A DNA stretch of 64,000 nt from Semisulcospira habei (lineage: Eukaryota; Mollusca; Gastropoda; Semisulcospiridae). The DNA lies in NCBI GenBank assembly GCA_036245525.1, contig BTPG01000005.1, forward strand, positions 174,883,578 through 174,947,577, read 5' to 3'. The position numbers and the translations under genes are program-made. The notes under the pieces are model-generated. The model did not search any database, was not told the origin of the DNA, and saw nothing but the letters and a program-made list of their open reading frames with translations. Position 1 is the stretch's first letter, and every line of letters begins with the position of its first letter. This document shows, in pieces, positions 26,222 to 36,703 of the stretch.

Positions 26222-26361
26222 GGATCGCACATGATAGCTCAAGGGTGGTGCCAGAATAGCTCGGCGCCAACACCCACGATAGTTCAAGGGTAGTGCCAGA
26301 ATAGCTTGGCGCCTGGTGCGCCAAGCTATTCTGGCACCACCCTTGAACTACCAAGGTCGAT
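26222..26361. mobile_element. Family A hairpin with duplicated left arm
   Basis: Two direct copies of the left arm (26222-26269 and about 26276-26315, both ending GGCGCC) precede a single right arm (26319-26361). The same three-arm layout is seen in family B at 9.98 kb. Confidence 0.85.
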
Positions 26362-26496
26362 TTCTGCCCTGAACTGTAATGTACTAATTCTCCGGGGAAC
26401 ACCTCCTAAATTTGGGGATGACGACTTCAGCTGGCAATATGTTGAAGACATGAAGCCAAATTAATGTACTCAGCTGTTTCCTTGTAGTCTTTTTCG

Positions 26497-26527
26497 TTGC
26501 AGAGGCTCATGAGAGTGTATGCCGCTT
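26497..26527. mobile_element. Family B right-arm fragment
   Basis: GTTGCAGAGGCTCATGAGAG..TATGCCGCTTG. The left arm is missing. Confidence 0.5.
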
Positions 26528-26761
26528 GGAGAGGAAAGTAACTGGACCAGGATCCTCTACAGCAGACCGGTATTGAGGCACGCTAAGACTGATCTGTCTA
26601 TCAATATTGTCCCGATCGCCTGGGCCCTTGGTTGTATTACCTCCGGTACTGTCAACTCGACTGATAATTCTTGCTGGCTAAATGGTGTGTGCTGTGTCGG
26701 GTGAATCTAAAATGACTGGTAGTGGTGACAGTTATCTAAAATGACTGGTGGTATAGTATAA

Positions 26762-26922
26762 GTTATTGGTCGGAGGGGTTCGCTACATGGACCTTTGTAG
26801 GCCTGAGGGAGGTCAAAGGAATCATTGTACCCCGAAGGCCGAAGGCCTGAGGGGTACAATGATTCCTTTGACCTCCCGAAGGCCTATAAGGGTCCGTGCA
26901 GCGAACCCCTCCGACCAATAAC
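26762..26922. repeat. Large 161-bp palindrome (family F)
   Basis: GTTATTGGTCGGAGGGGTTC.. to ..CCTCCGACCAATAAC. Arms of about 75 bp pair with few mismatches (TGAGGGAGGTCAAAGGAATC / GATTCCTTTGACCTCCCGAA). The centre is GGCCGAAGGCC. TTAA ends absent. A spurious ORF covers it. Confidence 0.9.
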
Positions 26923-27345
26923 GTATTTGTTTTCATTCCTCCACAATTTTTGTAAAAGAAATCAAGAAGACATCTTCCGACCTGGATCACGCCAGACCTG
27001 ACTGTCGTCAAAGGAGTATACATGTATACATAATAGACTTATGACGTAATTTAAAATATGTCATGACGTTGCCGTCTCCAGTACTGAGTGTGCTTGTTGT
27101 TTTGAACAACACTAAGTAACTTTGTACTTTAGAACGTTTGGCGATCTTTTACAGAACAAAACTGGCATCCAAGATGCGTCATCGAGAGGGCTACAAAGCG
27201 TCCGCCATTTTTCGCTACAGGGATTTTTATATCACGGTCACATGGTACGGTTTGCGCTAAAGTGACTGGTCGTGTGACGTAGGGAGGAAAACAATAATGT
27301 TTGTAAACCAACAGATGGTTGCCTGGCATCTTGCAGAGTACATAT

Positions 27346-27512
<167 letters not shown>

Positions 27513-27924
27513 AAACTTTATTACATAACGGTAGAAATTTTGACAGATACAAATACGTCATTTTTCAAACTTGCCGTTGCTAACATACTACAACATGAAA
27601 TATACGGAAGACAAGCAAAAAAATATTTAACGCAAACAAAGATCATAACTAAATAAGTACAGACACACGCAGTACAGAACAGAAAATGATACTAAGGTAA
27701 CAATAAACAAATACAAAAAAGGAAATAACACTCCTCAGCACAAATTACGTAGGAAAAAAAAAAACACACAAAAAACCCACACATATCATAGCACAGCAAA
27801 AACAAGCACAAAGTAACAAGAATCAAACATACATACACACACGTTTACAGCCGTGTAAATGCACGTACATATATACATTTACATAGCCTTTCATCAAAAT
27901 GACAGGATAAAAAAAATAATATAT

Positions 27925-28383
27925 CTAAGCAGTTTCCATCAGGTATATGTGTAGTTTTGTTTTAAAGGAGGCAAGGTGGGTTAGTGTTTTTAAATGTTGA
28001 GGAAGTGAATTCCATAAAAGTGGTCCCGAAAAGGCTAGGCTTGATTTGAATAAGTCAATGCGAGGTAGTGGCAATGGAAGAGTACTGTTCCTCGAGGACC
28101 TTTCACACTGTCGTTGTGGAGTAAATTTAGCTGTTAGATACTGTGGAGCTTTCTTGTGGAGAATTTTAAACATAAGTATGCACTTGTTGTAAACGAGTTG
28201 TTGACGAAGGCCAAGAAGTTTAAGACTTTGCAGTTTTTCAGCGGTAGGAATGGGTCTTATATCTACATTTTTAATGGCTCTTTTGTATAGTGAATTTAGT
28301 TGTTTGATATGCACATCACCGCTACCATCCCAAACAGTGGAGATGTAATCAACATGGGATCTAATGTGCGCATGAAAAAACAT
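27925..28383 (-). pseudogene. LINE RT fragment, C-terminal
   Basis: Reads FFHAHIRSHVDYISTVWDGS, QLNSLYKRAIKNVDIRP, GLRQQLVYNKCILMFKILHK and FKSSLAFSGPLLWNSLPQHL, the conserved C-terminus of this LINE type. The segment between 28383 and 28552 is in another, broken frame. Confidence 0.82.
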
Positions 28384-28551
28384 TTTTGTGTATTTATGTC
28401 GGTCACACTTCTCAACTGTGATAAAAGAAATATATTTTTTGATATCTTCTTACAGATGTTAGTCACATGTTTCTCCCAACTTAGCTGCTCATCTATACGT
28501 ATTTCAAGGAAGGTGAGATCAAGAACTTGTTCAATAGGTTGGCAGTTAAGA

Positions 28552-29034
28552 CTAAGCGTTAGTGGAGGGGGGGTGAAGTTGATGTTTTTGTCGTGAGGTG
28601 ATTAACATGCTCTTCGTCTTATCAGGATGTAGTACCATGTGGTTTTTACAGCACCAATCAGAAACTTCGTCGAGACTGGATTGTAAACGACGACTAATAT
28701 CATGACTGTTCTTACCAGAAAAGTGAAGTCTTGTGTCGTCCGCAAAGAGATTACAATTAACGTTAGGGTCGGAAAGGAAGGTCATTTATGAAAAGTAAAA
28801 ATAGGAGGGGTCCTAGAATTGATCCTTGAGGAACTCCAAATTTAACATGGCCTTGCATAGAGTACTGACCATGGACGTATACATTTTGCTTTTGGTCTTC
28901 CAAATAGGATCTGAGAAAAGTTATTGTAGTTTCGTCCATGTGGTATATTGTAAGCGTATGTAAGAGAATCTCATGGTCTACAAGATGAAAAGCTTTTTTA
29001 AGATCTAGGAAAACTGCTCCCGACATTAAATTTT
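28552..29034 (-). pseudogene. LINE RT fragment, motifs A-C
   Basis: Frame 28763-29034 has AVFLDLKKAFHLVDHEILLH (motif A Asp present) and KFGVPQGSILGPLLFLLFIN. The next frame, 28552-28785, has LFADDTRLHFSGKNSHDISR (motif C) and WCCKNHMVLHPDKTKSMLIT. A single frameshift near 28775 separates them. The N-terminal part reads into the GA tract and is not coding. Confidence 0.82.
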
Positions 29035-29036
29035 TA

Positions 29037-29137
<101 letters not shown>

Positions 29138-29153
29138 GACACAAACACAACAT

Positions 29154-29384
29154 TTAACCCCTTCGCTGCCAGTGACCGCGAACTGTGCATCAGAAATGAC
29201 TGTACACTGACCGACATTCACGTAAAAAGCACAGATGTAAATGGATTAATATTGGGCACTAAGCACACAGGAGTAACAAGAATCATAAATCCTCATGAGC
29301 CCCCCGCAGTCGCGGGGGCTCATGAGGGTTTATGTCTCTTTCAGCTGGGTAGCGTTCGCCTTGCCCCGGAAGATAAGGGGTTAA
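29154..29384. mobile_element. Palindromic MITE, family B
   Basis: TTAACCCCTTCGCTGCCAGTG at the left, GGAAGATAAGGGGTTAA at the right. Hairpin 29277-29343 (CAAGAATCATAAATCCTCATG arm, loop GTCG). Confidence 0.85.
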
Positions 29385-29658
29385 ACATAATACAACATGT
29401 ACTGCGATAGAACACGAAGAATGCTATTTTTATTGCCGCCACTGAATATCTACTGAAAACTACGAGAGCAGAACTGGCTCCAACGTTTACAACATTAGCT
29501 TGCCCGCAGTGTAACGATTTCAAGATATTAAAGACTTATTGTTATGGCTTAATAACCACCACAGACCGGTCAGAGTTGTCCAGTTCGCGCTGAGATAAGA
29601 CTGTCCTCTTCCTTAGTTCAGTCTTAGGCTAGCCCCTTCCCCCTCCTCATCTTGAGGA

Positions 29659-29874
29659 TTAACCCTTTCACTACAGGGAAAACGTAACCACGATTCATCT
29701 TCAAGAGACATAGATCCTCATGAGCCCCCGCTGTCGCGGGGGCTCATGAGGATCTATGCCTCTTGCTGACTACATTTTATATCCATGTTCCTTGGGCGGC
29801 TGGGGCTTTTTGGCGCTGAATGAACGAAAGGTGTCAGAAACACAGTCTCCGACCACTCGCATGGAAGGGGTTAA
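29659..29874. mobile_element. Palindromic MITE, family B, complete
   Basis: TTAACCCTTTCACTACAGGG at the left, CGCATGGAAGGGGTTAA at the right, 216 bp. Hairpin 29701-29766 has almost perfect arms. A much degraded B hairpin (ATAGACTCTTATGAGACCAC) follows at about 29903-29965. Confidence 0.88.
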
Positions 29875-30349
29875 CATGAGTATAAATGGGGCCCGAACAT
29901 GTATAGACTCTTATGAGACCACGCGGCCTGCAGGGGCACATGCAGATCCACGCTTGTATGCAGGTGAAGCGGTGTTGCTCTGGCACAGAGTCTGAGATAA
30001 CTTATTATTGCATCACCACATAGTATTATCTGGAACGGCGTGGGAAAAAAGGGCATTATCGTCCCCCCGAGCGTTATGGTTGAAATGTGTCGGAGATTTT
30101 CTGAAAATGATTGTAATTAATGAATACATATCCAGAGTTTCAGAAATCAATAATTAAAAGTTCGCCGATCTCTAACACGCATTGAAGTCATCATTCTTGG
30201 AAAAATAAAAACCGTTAAAAACTGATTCAATGTATAAGATATAAATGCATCGAATGTGCCCCGGCGTACCTGAATTCCAGTACTACACAGATTCCCATAT
30301 TCTTATAATTTGACCTCCACTAAGACTTCAGAATTTCTAAGCGTGTTGC

Positions 30350-30590
30350 AGAGTCCAGTTATAAGAATCAAACTTCTGCCATTCTCACCTTTGTTTGTTT
30401 GTCGGTGGCCGACTGCAAGCATGAGCAACTCTCCGAGCACGCCGCAGAAAACCACCTCATTGCAAACAAGCGAGGTGACGTCATGCCTGTGTCGAATGTC
30501 GTGGTTGATAGCCTTGCCCAGAAGGTGCAACACCATGAGGCGGAGATCACGGAGCTACTACGGATCATCACCAAACTACAGGCAGATCTG
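30350..30590 (+). pseudogene. C1q-domain gene, exon with signal peptide and coiled coil (gene probably broken)
   Basis: After an acceptor-like GTGTTGCAG, an open frame reads a hydrophobic segment (SAILTFVCLSVADC) that looks like a secretion signal. A segment with heptad spacing follows (VVVDSLAQKVQHHEAEITEL, LLRIITKLQADL), as expected for the stalk of secreted C1q-domain proteins. It ends at a donor, CTG|GTAGGC. No Met precedes the signal peptide in frame, so the start lies in an upstream exon or is lost. Donor phase is 0, whereas the next C1q exon needs phase 1, so a small linker exon may be missing. Linking it to the C1q exons is inference from order, strand and domain logic. Confidence 0.5.
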
Positions 30591-30619
30591 GTAGGCCCGA
30601 TTACGTCCAGCAAGCACGG

Positions 30620-30704
30620 AGTCCTCGGGCCGACGTCAGCCGCAGTTGGACCCGCGCGCAACGGCGCGCGGGTCCAACGGCGGCCGATGTCGGCCCGAGG
30701 ACCC
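30620..30704. repeat. Family E palindrome in the C1q intron
   Basis: GTCCTCGGGCCGACGTCAGC..TTGGACCCGCGCGC pairs with the complement ending GGCCCGAGGACC, about 38-bp arms with an AACG loop. Starts 30 bp after the exon donor. Confidence 0.85.
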
Positions 30705-30951
30705 TGTACACATCGGACGTACGTTTCCGACTCGGACCTTCTTCTGTCGTTTCTCCGTTTGCAGCAAATGTTGCAGTTTGCCTAATATGGATCAAGGAAA
30801 AGCGAGAGAATTGGGCTTACAGGATATGCCATGATATGCTCTACGTTGACTCTGCATTCGCAAATATCTGCCACAAGAAAACAAATCACAAACACAAAAT
30901 TAAAGTACAAATGTTCAGTTGCCACAAGGGCTTCATGTGAAAGGAAAACAG

Positions 30952-31091
30952 AAAATAGAGGTTGAAACCCCTTTAAGTATGAAACATGAACTACTACGTT
31001 TCGGATCAGAGATCAACGTGAAGACTAAGGATCTCTGATCCGAAACGACGTGTTTCATGTTTCATACTTAAAGGGGTTTCAACCTCTATTT
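30952..31091. repeat. 140-bp palindrome (family G) in the C1q intron
   Basis: AAATAGAGGTTGAAACCCCT.. and ..AGGGGTTTCAACCTCTATTT. A second paired block is CGTTTCGGATCAGAGATC / GATCTCTGATCCGAAACG. Few mismatches; no TTAA ends. Confidence 0.88.
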
Positions 31092-31470
31092 CCAAATCAC
31101 ATATACGAAGGTACGCAACGCGAGCACAGAATTCGGAGGCGCCAAGGTAATATTGAACGATCATGGTCAATCATTGATTCGCTCGCTTGGAAACTATTAA
31201 ACAATAAGATCCAAAAGAATGGTGCTTTCATTCATATAGCTAACTCATTAACCTGTCAGCGCTAACACTGAAAGAAAGTTTTGTTTAAAGTGGTGCCTGA
31301 TTAATTTTGTGCTTTTGGGAGCCACTAAGATAGCTTAAGGCGGGTAGCGCTTTGTTGGCTTTCCAAGTCTATACATTTGCTGAGACCTGCGTGAAAATTA
31401 ATGCTCCGAACTTTAAATGCACTGGTAGTGTAAAATGCATGCATTATTTTTGTTTACTTACTTCTTTCTT

Positions 31471-31564
31471 TACCCTTTGGCTGTCGATAGCGTTTTTTTT
31501 GTCGAGGTGATTCCTGCAGGAATCGCCTCGACAAAAAGCGCTATTCAGTGACAGCCAAAGGATA
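31471..31564. mobile_element. Family C palindrome, diverged copy
   Basis: TACCCTTTGGCTGTCGATAG.. and ..GACAGCCAAAGGATAA around CCTGCAGG. Same family as 13.78 kb. Confidence 0.8.
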
Positions 31565-31645
31565 AACTCGGCATTCGCGGCCAGCCGCATCCGGATACGC
31601 GGCTTATGCCGCGCATCCGGATGCGGCGGGCCGCGAATGAGTTAA
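31565..31645. mobile_element. GC-rich palindrome (family D)
   Basis: ACTCGGCATTCGCGGCC..GCCGCATCCGGAT on the left; complementary right arm ending GGCCGCGAATGAGTTAA. Directly abuts the family C copy. The ATGAGTTAA end resembles family A ends. Confidence 0.8.
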
Positions 31646-31684
31646 ACCTTCTGTTTTACGACAAACTTGTTTTGCGTGTGTTTC

Positions 31685-31870
31685 AGGGAATTCCAGAACT
31701 CGAGTCTCCTTTTTAGCCTACCCCAGCAGCCGACTCAGTGCAGTGGGTTTCCAGCGGCACCGTGGTTTTTGACTACACCGCCTATCACCAATGTCGGATC
31801 GGCCTTTGATAAGCACAGCGGCACCTTCACAGCTCCCGTGGCAGGCACCTACGCCTTTTACCTGACCATC

Positions 31871-31872
<2 letters not shown>
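31685..31872 (+). pseudogene. C1q-domain exon, N-terminal half, two frameshifts
   Basis: Acceptor GTGTTTCAG ends at 31684 and the exon ends at ATCAG|GTGTGT. C1q-fold motifs appear in order but in three frames: RVSFLAYPSSRL, then VSSGTVVFDYTAYH, then NVGSAFDK and HSGTFTAPVAGTYAFYLTI. The last, strongly conserved block is the mid-domain signature of C1q/TNF-like proteins. Two single-base indels are needed to join the frames. Either this is a pseudogene or the sequence has errors. The donor is made by the start of a TG microsatellite. Confidence 0.8.

Positions 31873-31955
<83 letters not shown>
31873..31955. repeat. (TG)n microsatellite at the exon donor
   Basis: About 83 bp of GT units starting at the GT of the splice donor, followed by TGCG-type variants to about 32075. 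Confidence 0.92.
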
Positions 31956-31959
<4 letters not shown>

Positions 31960-32566
31960 CGTGCGTTCGTTCGTTCGTGTGTCCCGGGAGTACCAGTGTG
32001 CGTGCGTGCAAGCCGCATGTTCCATGCGTGTAGGCCTATATGTGTGCGTGCGTGCGTGTGTGCGTGCGTAGATTCCATCGAAGAAAATGTGTCACTAAGA
32101 CCTACACGATTTGTTTGCGTACTAATTTGTTATCAATATAATTATTTTTCTTGAAATGTGGTGTAAGGCAAAAACGTCGTTTGAATAATAATAACAGTTC
32201 TACACAACTGAACATGCACATAGTCGTTCAACTTAAAGACTGTTTTCTAGCCGGAGTCAATCGCCATTATTTACGACATACATGCCAAGGGGAATCACAC
32301 AACGCTGGACTCAGACGTATACAACCAATTAGTTCCCTTTGCCCACGTTCCTAATAGCGTTTAAAGAAAGGGGTAAGGACACTGCACCTACGCTCTTGCT
32401 GGCTTGGTTGACGACTCGGTGTTGTCCGTGACTGACAGGTCACCACACCATGACACGATGTTAAAAGTCAGAATACTCTTAACAGGCAGCGCCGGATCAA
32501 CCAGTTTTCGTGGGGGTGGGGGTGGGGGTGTGCTCAACTTTTATTTTTTTCTATTGCCAGGGTCTA

Positions 32567-32690
<124 letters not shown>

Positions 32691-33001
32691 AAACACAAAA
32701 ACTAACTGGTGTTACGCGCGGCACTGAAATACAAAGCGTTACAACTCAATTTTAAACACATTTATTTATATATTTATAGTTTGATGCCAGCCGAGGGGGT
32801 GGGGGGTGGGGTGCTGTATTACCAAAGCACGCCCCCACTCTCTCTCTCTCTCTCTCTCCCCCCCCCCCCCCGCTGGATCCGGCCCTGACAGGGAACTGTA
32901 CATTGAAACTCCTGAGTTTTCTTACTTGGAAGCCATTTAACCATTAGACTAATTTGCCATATGAAGGTCGCATTACAGACTATGAGACAGATCACCCATT
33001 T

Positions 33002-33035
33002 TAGTTCAAGAGTGGTGCCAGAATAGCTTGGCGCC
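33002..33035. mobile_element. Solo left arm of family A
   Basis: TTAGTTCAAGAGTGGTGCCA..GGCGCC with no right arm following. Confidence 0.75.
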
Positions 33036-33138
33036 TTTAATATCATAGTCAAATTTATTTCATGCAATTGAGTATCAGGATGGAAAGGGTCAAAAGGTAG
33101 CTTTCTTGTGCACGTAACTACAGCATTTTTGGACGGGT

Positions 33139-33210
33139 GTGTATTGTGTGTGTGTGTGTGTGTGTGTGGGGGGGGGGGGGGGTAAGGGGGAGGGGATGGG
33201 GGGGGGGGGA
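33139..33210. repeat. (TG)n followed by G-runs
   Basis: TG units to 33168, then two G-rich runs up to 33210. Confidence 0.85.
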
Positions 33211-33419
33211 GAGGCGGGAAAGGGATGGATGTGGGTTGCTGTCATAAATCTTGTTATTGTGATGGTCTCATCATTAATGACTTCACCGATCATTTTCTTA
33301 GTAGGCAAATGGACCTCGAGCCGACGTCAGCCGCCGTTTGCCTACCGGGTTCGTACTGTTTCGTCAATGACAGGGGCTACACTACCAACTCAGCAACTAC
33401 AGTCTACATAAGCGGTGAG

Positions 33420-33606
33420 GGTTTTACCAAGGCTACGGCCTAAGGTTGCGAACAGCACCATGCAATCTATAGCCCAGGTCAGTGGTGCTGCACCTCAACG
33501 CTGGACAGAGAGTATGGCCCACGGGAATGATTCGTCCACCAGCAAAGAACTGTACGGCTCCTTTTACTCGCATTTCTCGGGCTTTCTCGTTCAGGCCGAT
33601 CCTTAA
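33420..33606 (+). pseudogene. C1q-domain exon, C-terminal half, frameshifted
   Basis: C1q C-terminal motifs occur in two frames: VVLHLNAGQRVW (the conserved LxxGDxVW-type strand), then DSSTSKELYGSFYSHFSGFL and QADP, stop. The second frame ends exactly as C1q proteins do. One indel near 33520 separates the frames. The upstream exon border is uncertain (AG candidates at 33412 and around). The TAA stop lies within the TTAA where a family A MITE begins. Secreted lectin-like function would be expected of an intact gene. Confidence 0.72.
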
Positions 33607-33815
33607 CTCATTCTACCCCAGACACACCACAGCAAGATAAGGATCGACCACTATAGTTCAAGGGTGATGCCAGAATAGCTTGGCGCCTATGGGCGCCAAG
33701 CTATTCTGGCATCACCCTTCAACTATCATGGTCGATCTGTGTCCTGCACTGCAATGCAGTCTTCAGAGGACAACGGCAAAATTTACGGATTTTGGTGTTG
33801 GGGTAGAATGAGTTA
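33603..33815. mobile_element. Palindromic MITE, family A (subtype 1), starting at the C1q stop codon
   Basis: TTAACTCATTCTACCCC at the left and GGGGTAGAATGAGTTA at the right (17-bp inverted ends). Hairpin 33641-33738 with loop TATG. The initial TTAA contains the TAA stop codon of the C1q exon. The right target copy is TTAT, one base changed. Confidence 0.9.
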
Positions 33816-34209
33816 TACTAACAAACACACCGTGATTCCCACAGAATTGTCTGTTCTACGTAAAATTTTTTAAAATATAAATACAAAGTAGTGTTTGTAT
33901 TCGGAACTAAATGGACATAACGTCTAAACGGACAACATCCTTTAAAAAAAAAAAGACATACAAACCAGTACACATCTTTTGATGAAGGCTAGTGGCAGCT
34001 CAAGTGGTGTGACGCATGTGCGTGGCGACTAATATCACAGTCGTACGTGGCGGACGTCGGCACGATGACCATTTGCATCCTGGGATGTTGACAGAGAACG
34101 TAGGCTATGCTATGCTATTTTTAAAGGATACGGACTTCCAGCTCTCGCTGATTTCGTCCAGGGGGGGGGGGGGTGGGCCGGGGGTTGAGGGGGGGGGGGG
34201 AGTTATGTT
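33816..34209. other. No gene; possible SINE fragment near 34127-34170
   Basis: GGACTTCCAGCTCTCGCTGA..TTTCG followed by G-runs resembles the complement of 62700-62750 (TTCGCTCGGGGG..TTTCGTTGATTTCG), suggesting a shared repeat. Nothing else recognised. Confidence 0.35.
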
Positions 34210-34275
34210 CTGACTGGTTGTCGCTGATGTCCACGCATCGCTTTTGATCTACCTCTCGTCATGTCTGTAGTTTGG

Positions 34276-35049
34276 TTAGATGTATCGGATTAGTGGGTGC
34301 TTATTAAGCAGGTGTATTGTGTATTTGGTGGTGGTGGACCATGTTTTAGGGTCGGGGTTTAGGAGGCCTTCTACGGTGAGAAGTGCGTTGAGTTTATCTG
34401 CTACTAGGGTTCTGGTTTGGGCTATGCTCGGGCAGTCTAGCAGTATGTGTTCCGTCGTGAGTAGGTGGCCGCATGTGCACATTATTGGCTTGGGGTGGAC
34501 TAGGTATCTCTCGCCCCCTAATCGGATCCTTGTTAGTCGTGACTGGTCTCTCCTCTTACCTATTAGGAGGGTGGGTGTATTGTTCAGTACCCTCGTGAGA
34601 TTTTTGCGTCTTCCTTTTTTGTTCTGGTGGAATTCTTTTTCCCATAGTTTTTGGAAGGCGGGCCGGAGAGCATTTGACCGTTCATTTGCTGAAAGTGGTA
34701 GGTTGAAGAAGGTCGATTCTTGGTCGAGGCCTTTCTTCGCTACCCTGTCTGCTCGTTCGTTGCCTGGGATTCCCACATGGGAGGGGACCCACATAAATTT
34801 GACTGTTTGGCCGCGTTCTGAGAGTTCGGCTGCTCTTAGTCTGACCAGGTATGTTAGATCTTCTCTGAACGAGTCTAGGTTCTGAATCGCTTGTATTGCC
34901 GATAAGGAGTCCGTCACTATGAGTAAGTGTTTAGCTTCCTGAAGGTCGGCTCTTATTACTTTGATGGCTCCCAGGATGGCCGTGAGTTCTGCTTTCACAG
35001 TGTGGTCCGGTAATTTTATAGCCCGATCCGATTTGTTAGGGACGTGGAT
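34276..35049 (-). pseudogene. I-type LINE ORF2: RNase H domain and C-terminus
   Basis: Continues the ORF2 frame after the gypsy insertion: HVPNKSDRAIKLPDHTVKAE (catalytic Glu in AELTAI), LLIVTDSLSAIQAIQNL (Asp) and FMWVPSHVGIPGNERADRVA (final Asp). The first RNase H Asp (ITYTDGSHD) lies on the far side at about 44.2 kb. A Cys/His cluster (CTCGHLLTTEHILLDCPS) closes the protein. All four acidic residues are present, split by the insertion. Confidence 0.88.
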
Positions 35050-36140
35050 TGTTACACTATAAGTGTATACGACCAATATCACGGTCGGGTTATTTTATAA
35101 TTTCCCTTGATATGAAAATAACGAGGGTATAATTAGTACCACGGGCTCACGTGAAGTGGCCGGCCCTACTAAGCTCGGACTAATGAATGATAATTTCGAG
35201 TGGAAATACATCAATCTCACTCTAGCGGTCCCAATGCGGGCAGTAGCGAACTGAAAGCTGGGACTAATGAATAAATAATGGGTTACTGGTCAGCGAGGAT
35301 CAGAGGACGCCGACCACCATAATAGATGTGGAATAATTAGGAGAGACAGTAATGAGTTCCTGGTCAGCTAAGATCAGAGGACGCCGACCACCATAATAGA
35401 TGTGGAATAATTAGGAGAGACAGTAATGAGTTCATGGTCAGCTAAGATCAGAGGACGCTGACCACCATAATAGATGTGGAATAATTATGAGAAACAGTAA
35501 TGGGTTCCTTTGATAGCTAGGATCAGAGGACGCTGACCACCATAATAGATGTGGAATAATTATGAGAGACAGTAATGGGTCCCTGGTCAGCTAGGATCAG
35601 AGGGCGCTATCCACCAGAGCAGATGGGGGATAGATTATGGGCGACAGTAATAGCTCCTTTGACAGATAGGGTCAGGGGACGCTGACCACCCTGATAGATG
35701 TGGAATAATATGGGTGACAGTAATAGCCCCTTTGACTGGTTGAGACAAAGGGGCGATACCCTCGGCCAAAACGGGTATATATAGTGGACAGAGCTCACAA
35801 CGAAGGAAACGAGATAGATGGGGAGAGCTCACAACGAAGGGAACGAGATAGAGATAGAGAGCTCACAACGAAGGGAACGAGATAGAGAGGGAGCTCGCAC
35901 AATGAAGAGAACGAGATAGATAGGACACAACGAAGAGAGAGAGAGATAGATAGAGGGAGCTAAGAAGCGAGAGACCGAGCACCGGTATTTTCGCCATGTT
36001 AGTATGCCATGCTAGTAGGTTGGTTGTGCCCAACCTATTAGACCCACGATGACCAAGAAATAAAAGACTCTTCTGAAACACTCTTGTCTGGCTGCGTCTT
36101 CCATCTACAACACCTTGCGTGTGGCTGCGGTAGTGTAACA
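35050..36140 (+). repeat. 5' LTR
   Basis: U3 contains about six tandem units of about 75 bp (ATCAGAGGACGCYGACCACC..ATAGATGTGGAATAAT) from 35290 to 35710. A TATATATA box is at 35776-35783. About five GAGCTCACAACGAAGGGAAC-type units follow, and an AATAAA at 36059-36064 marks the likely R region. So promoter and poly(A) signal are both in place. Confidence 0.93.
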
Positions 36141-36703
36141 CTACCATATCTTCTTATTTGGTGCCGTGACCAGGATCTCGGAACGGGAAGAAACAGAGGA
36201 ACGAAGAAACAGAAAAGCTAGACTATCAGCACCAAATCGACAGCCAACGACGCAAGGGTGGAAGAGCAGACCAGAAAGAGAAGAGAAGAGTGCAAGCCAA
36301 CAACCCGAAGAGAAGAGAAGAGTTCGAGCCCACTTCAAGAAAAGCAGAGTTCGAGCCCACGTCAAGGAAAAGCAGAGTTCGAGCCCACTTCAAGAAAAGC
36401 AGAGTTCGAGCCCACGTCAAGGAAAAGCAGAATTCGAGCCCACTTCAAGAAAAGCAGAGTTCGAGCCCACGTCAAGGAAAAACAGAGTTCGAGCCCACTT
36501 CAAGGAAAGCAGAGTTCGAGCCCACGTCAAGGAAAAAACAGAGTTCGAGCCCACGAGACGTCTGCGACTCATTCAAGACCAACAGCCGAAAGGATCACGG
36601 GGTAAGTGACTTTTTCGTTTAAACCCTTGTTGAGTCTTATCAGTAGAGGAGCCAGACCAGTTAGCTAGAGTTGTGTTGTTGTTACATTTAAAAAGAAACA
36701 AAA
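36141..36703 (+). repeat. gypsy leader with 27-bp tandem repeats
   Basis: After the LTR, TTTGGTGCCGTGACC is the likely start of the primer-binding region (tRNA not assigned). At 36316-36560 about nine 27-bp units (CAGAGTTCGAGCCCACKTCA..) alternate between two variants. Because 27 is divisible by three, they leave long spurious ORFs open. Confidence 0.8.

Noticed and set aside
34280..34885. 201-codon plus-strand ORF
   Set aside because: Antisense shadow of the RNase H domain of the minus-strand LINE.
36166..36622. ORFs of 110-147 codons rich in RVRAHVKE-type repeats
   Set aside because: They read through 27-bp tandem units in the gypsy leader, in three frames. No start context or domain.
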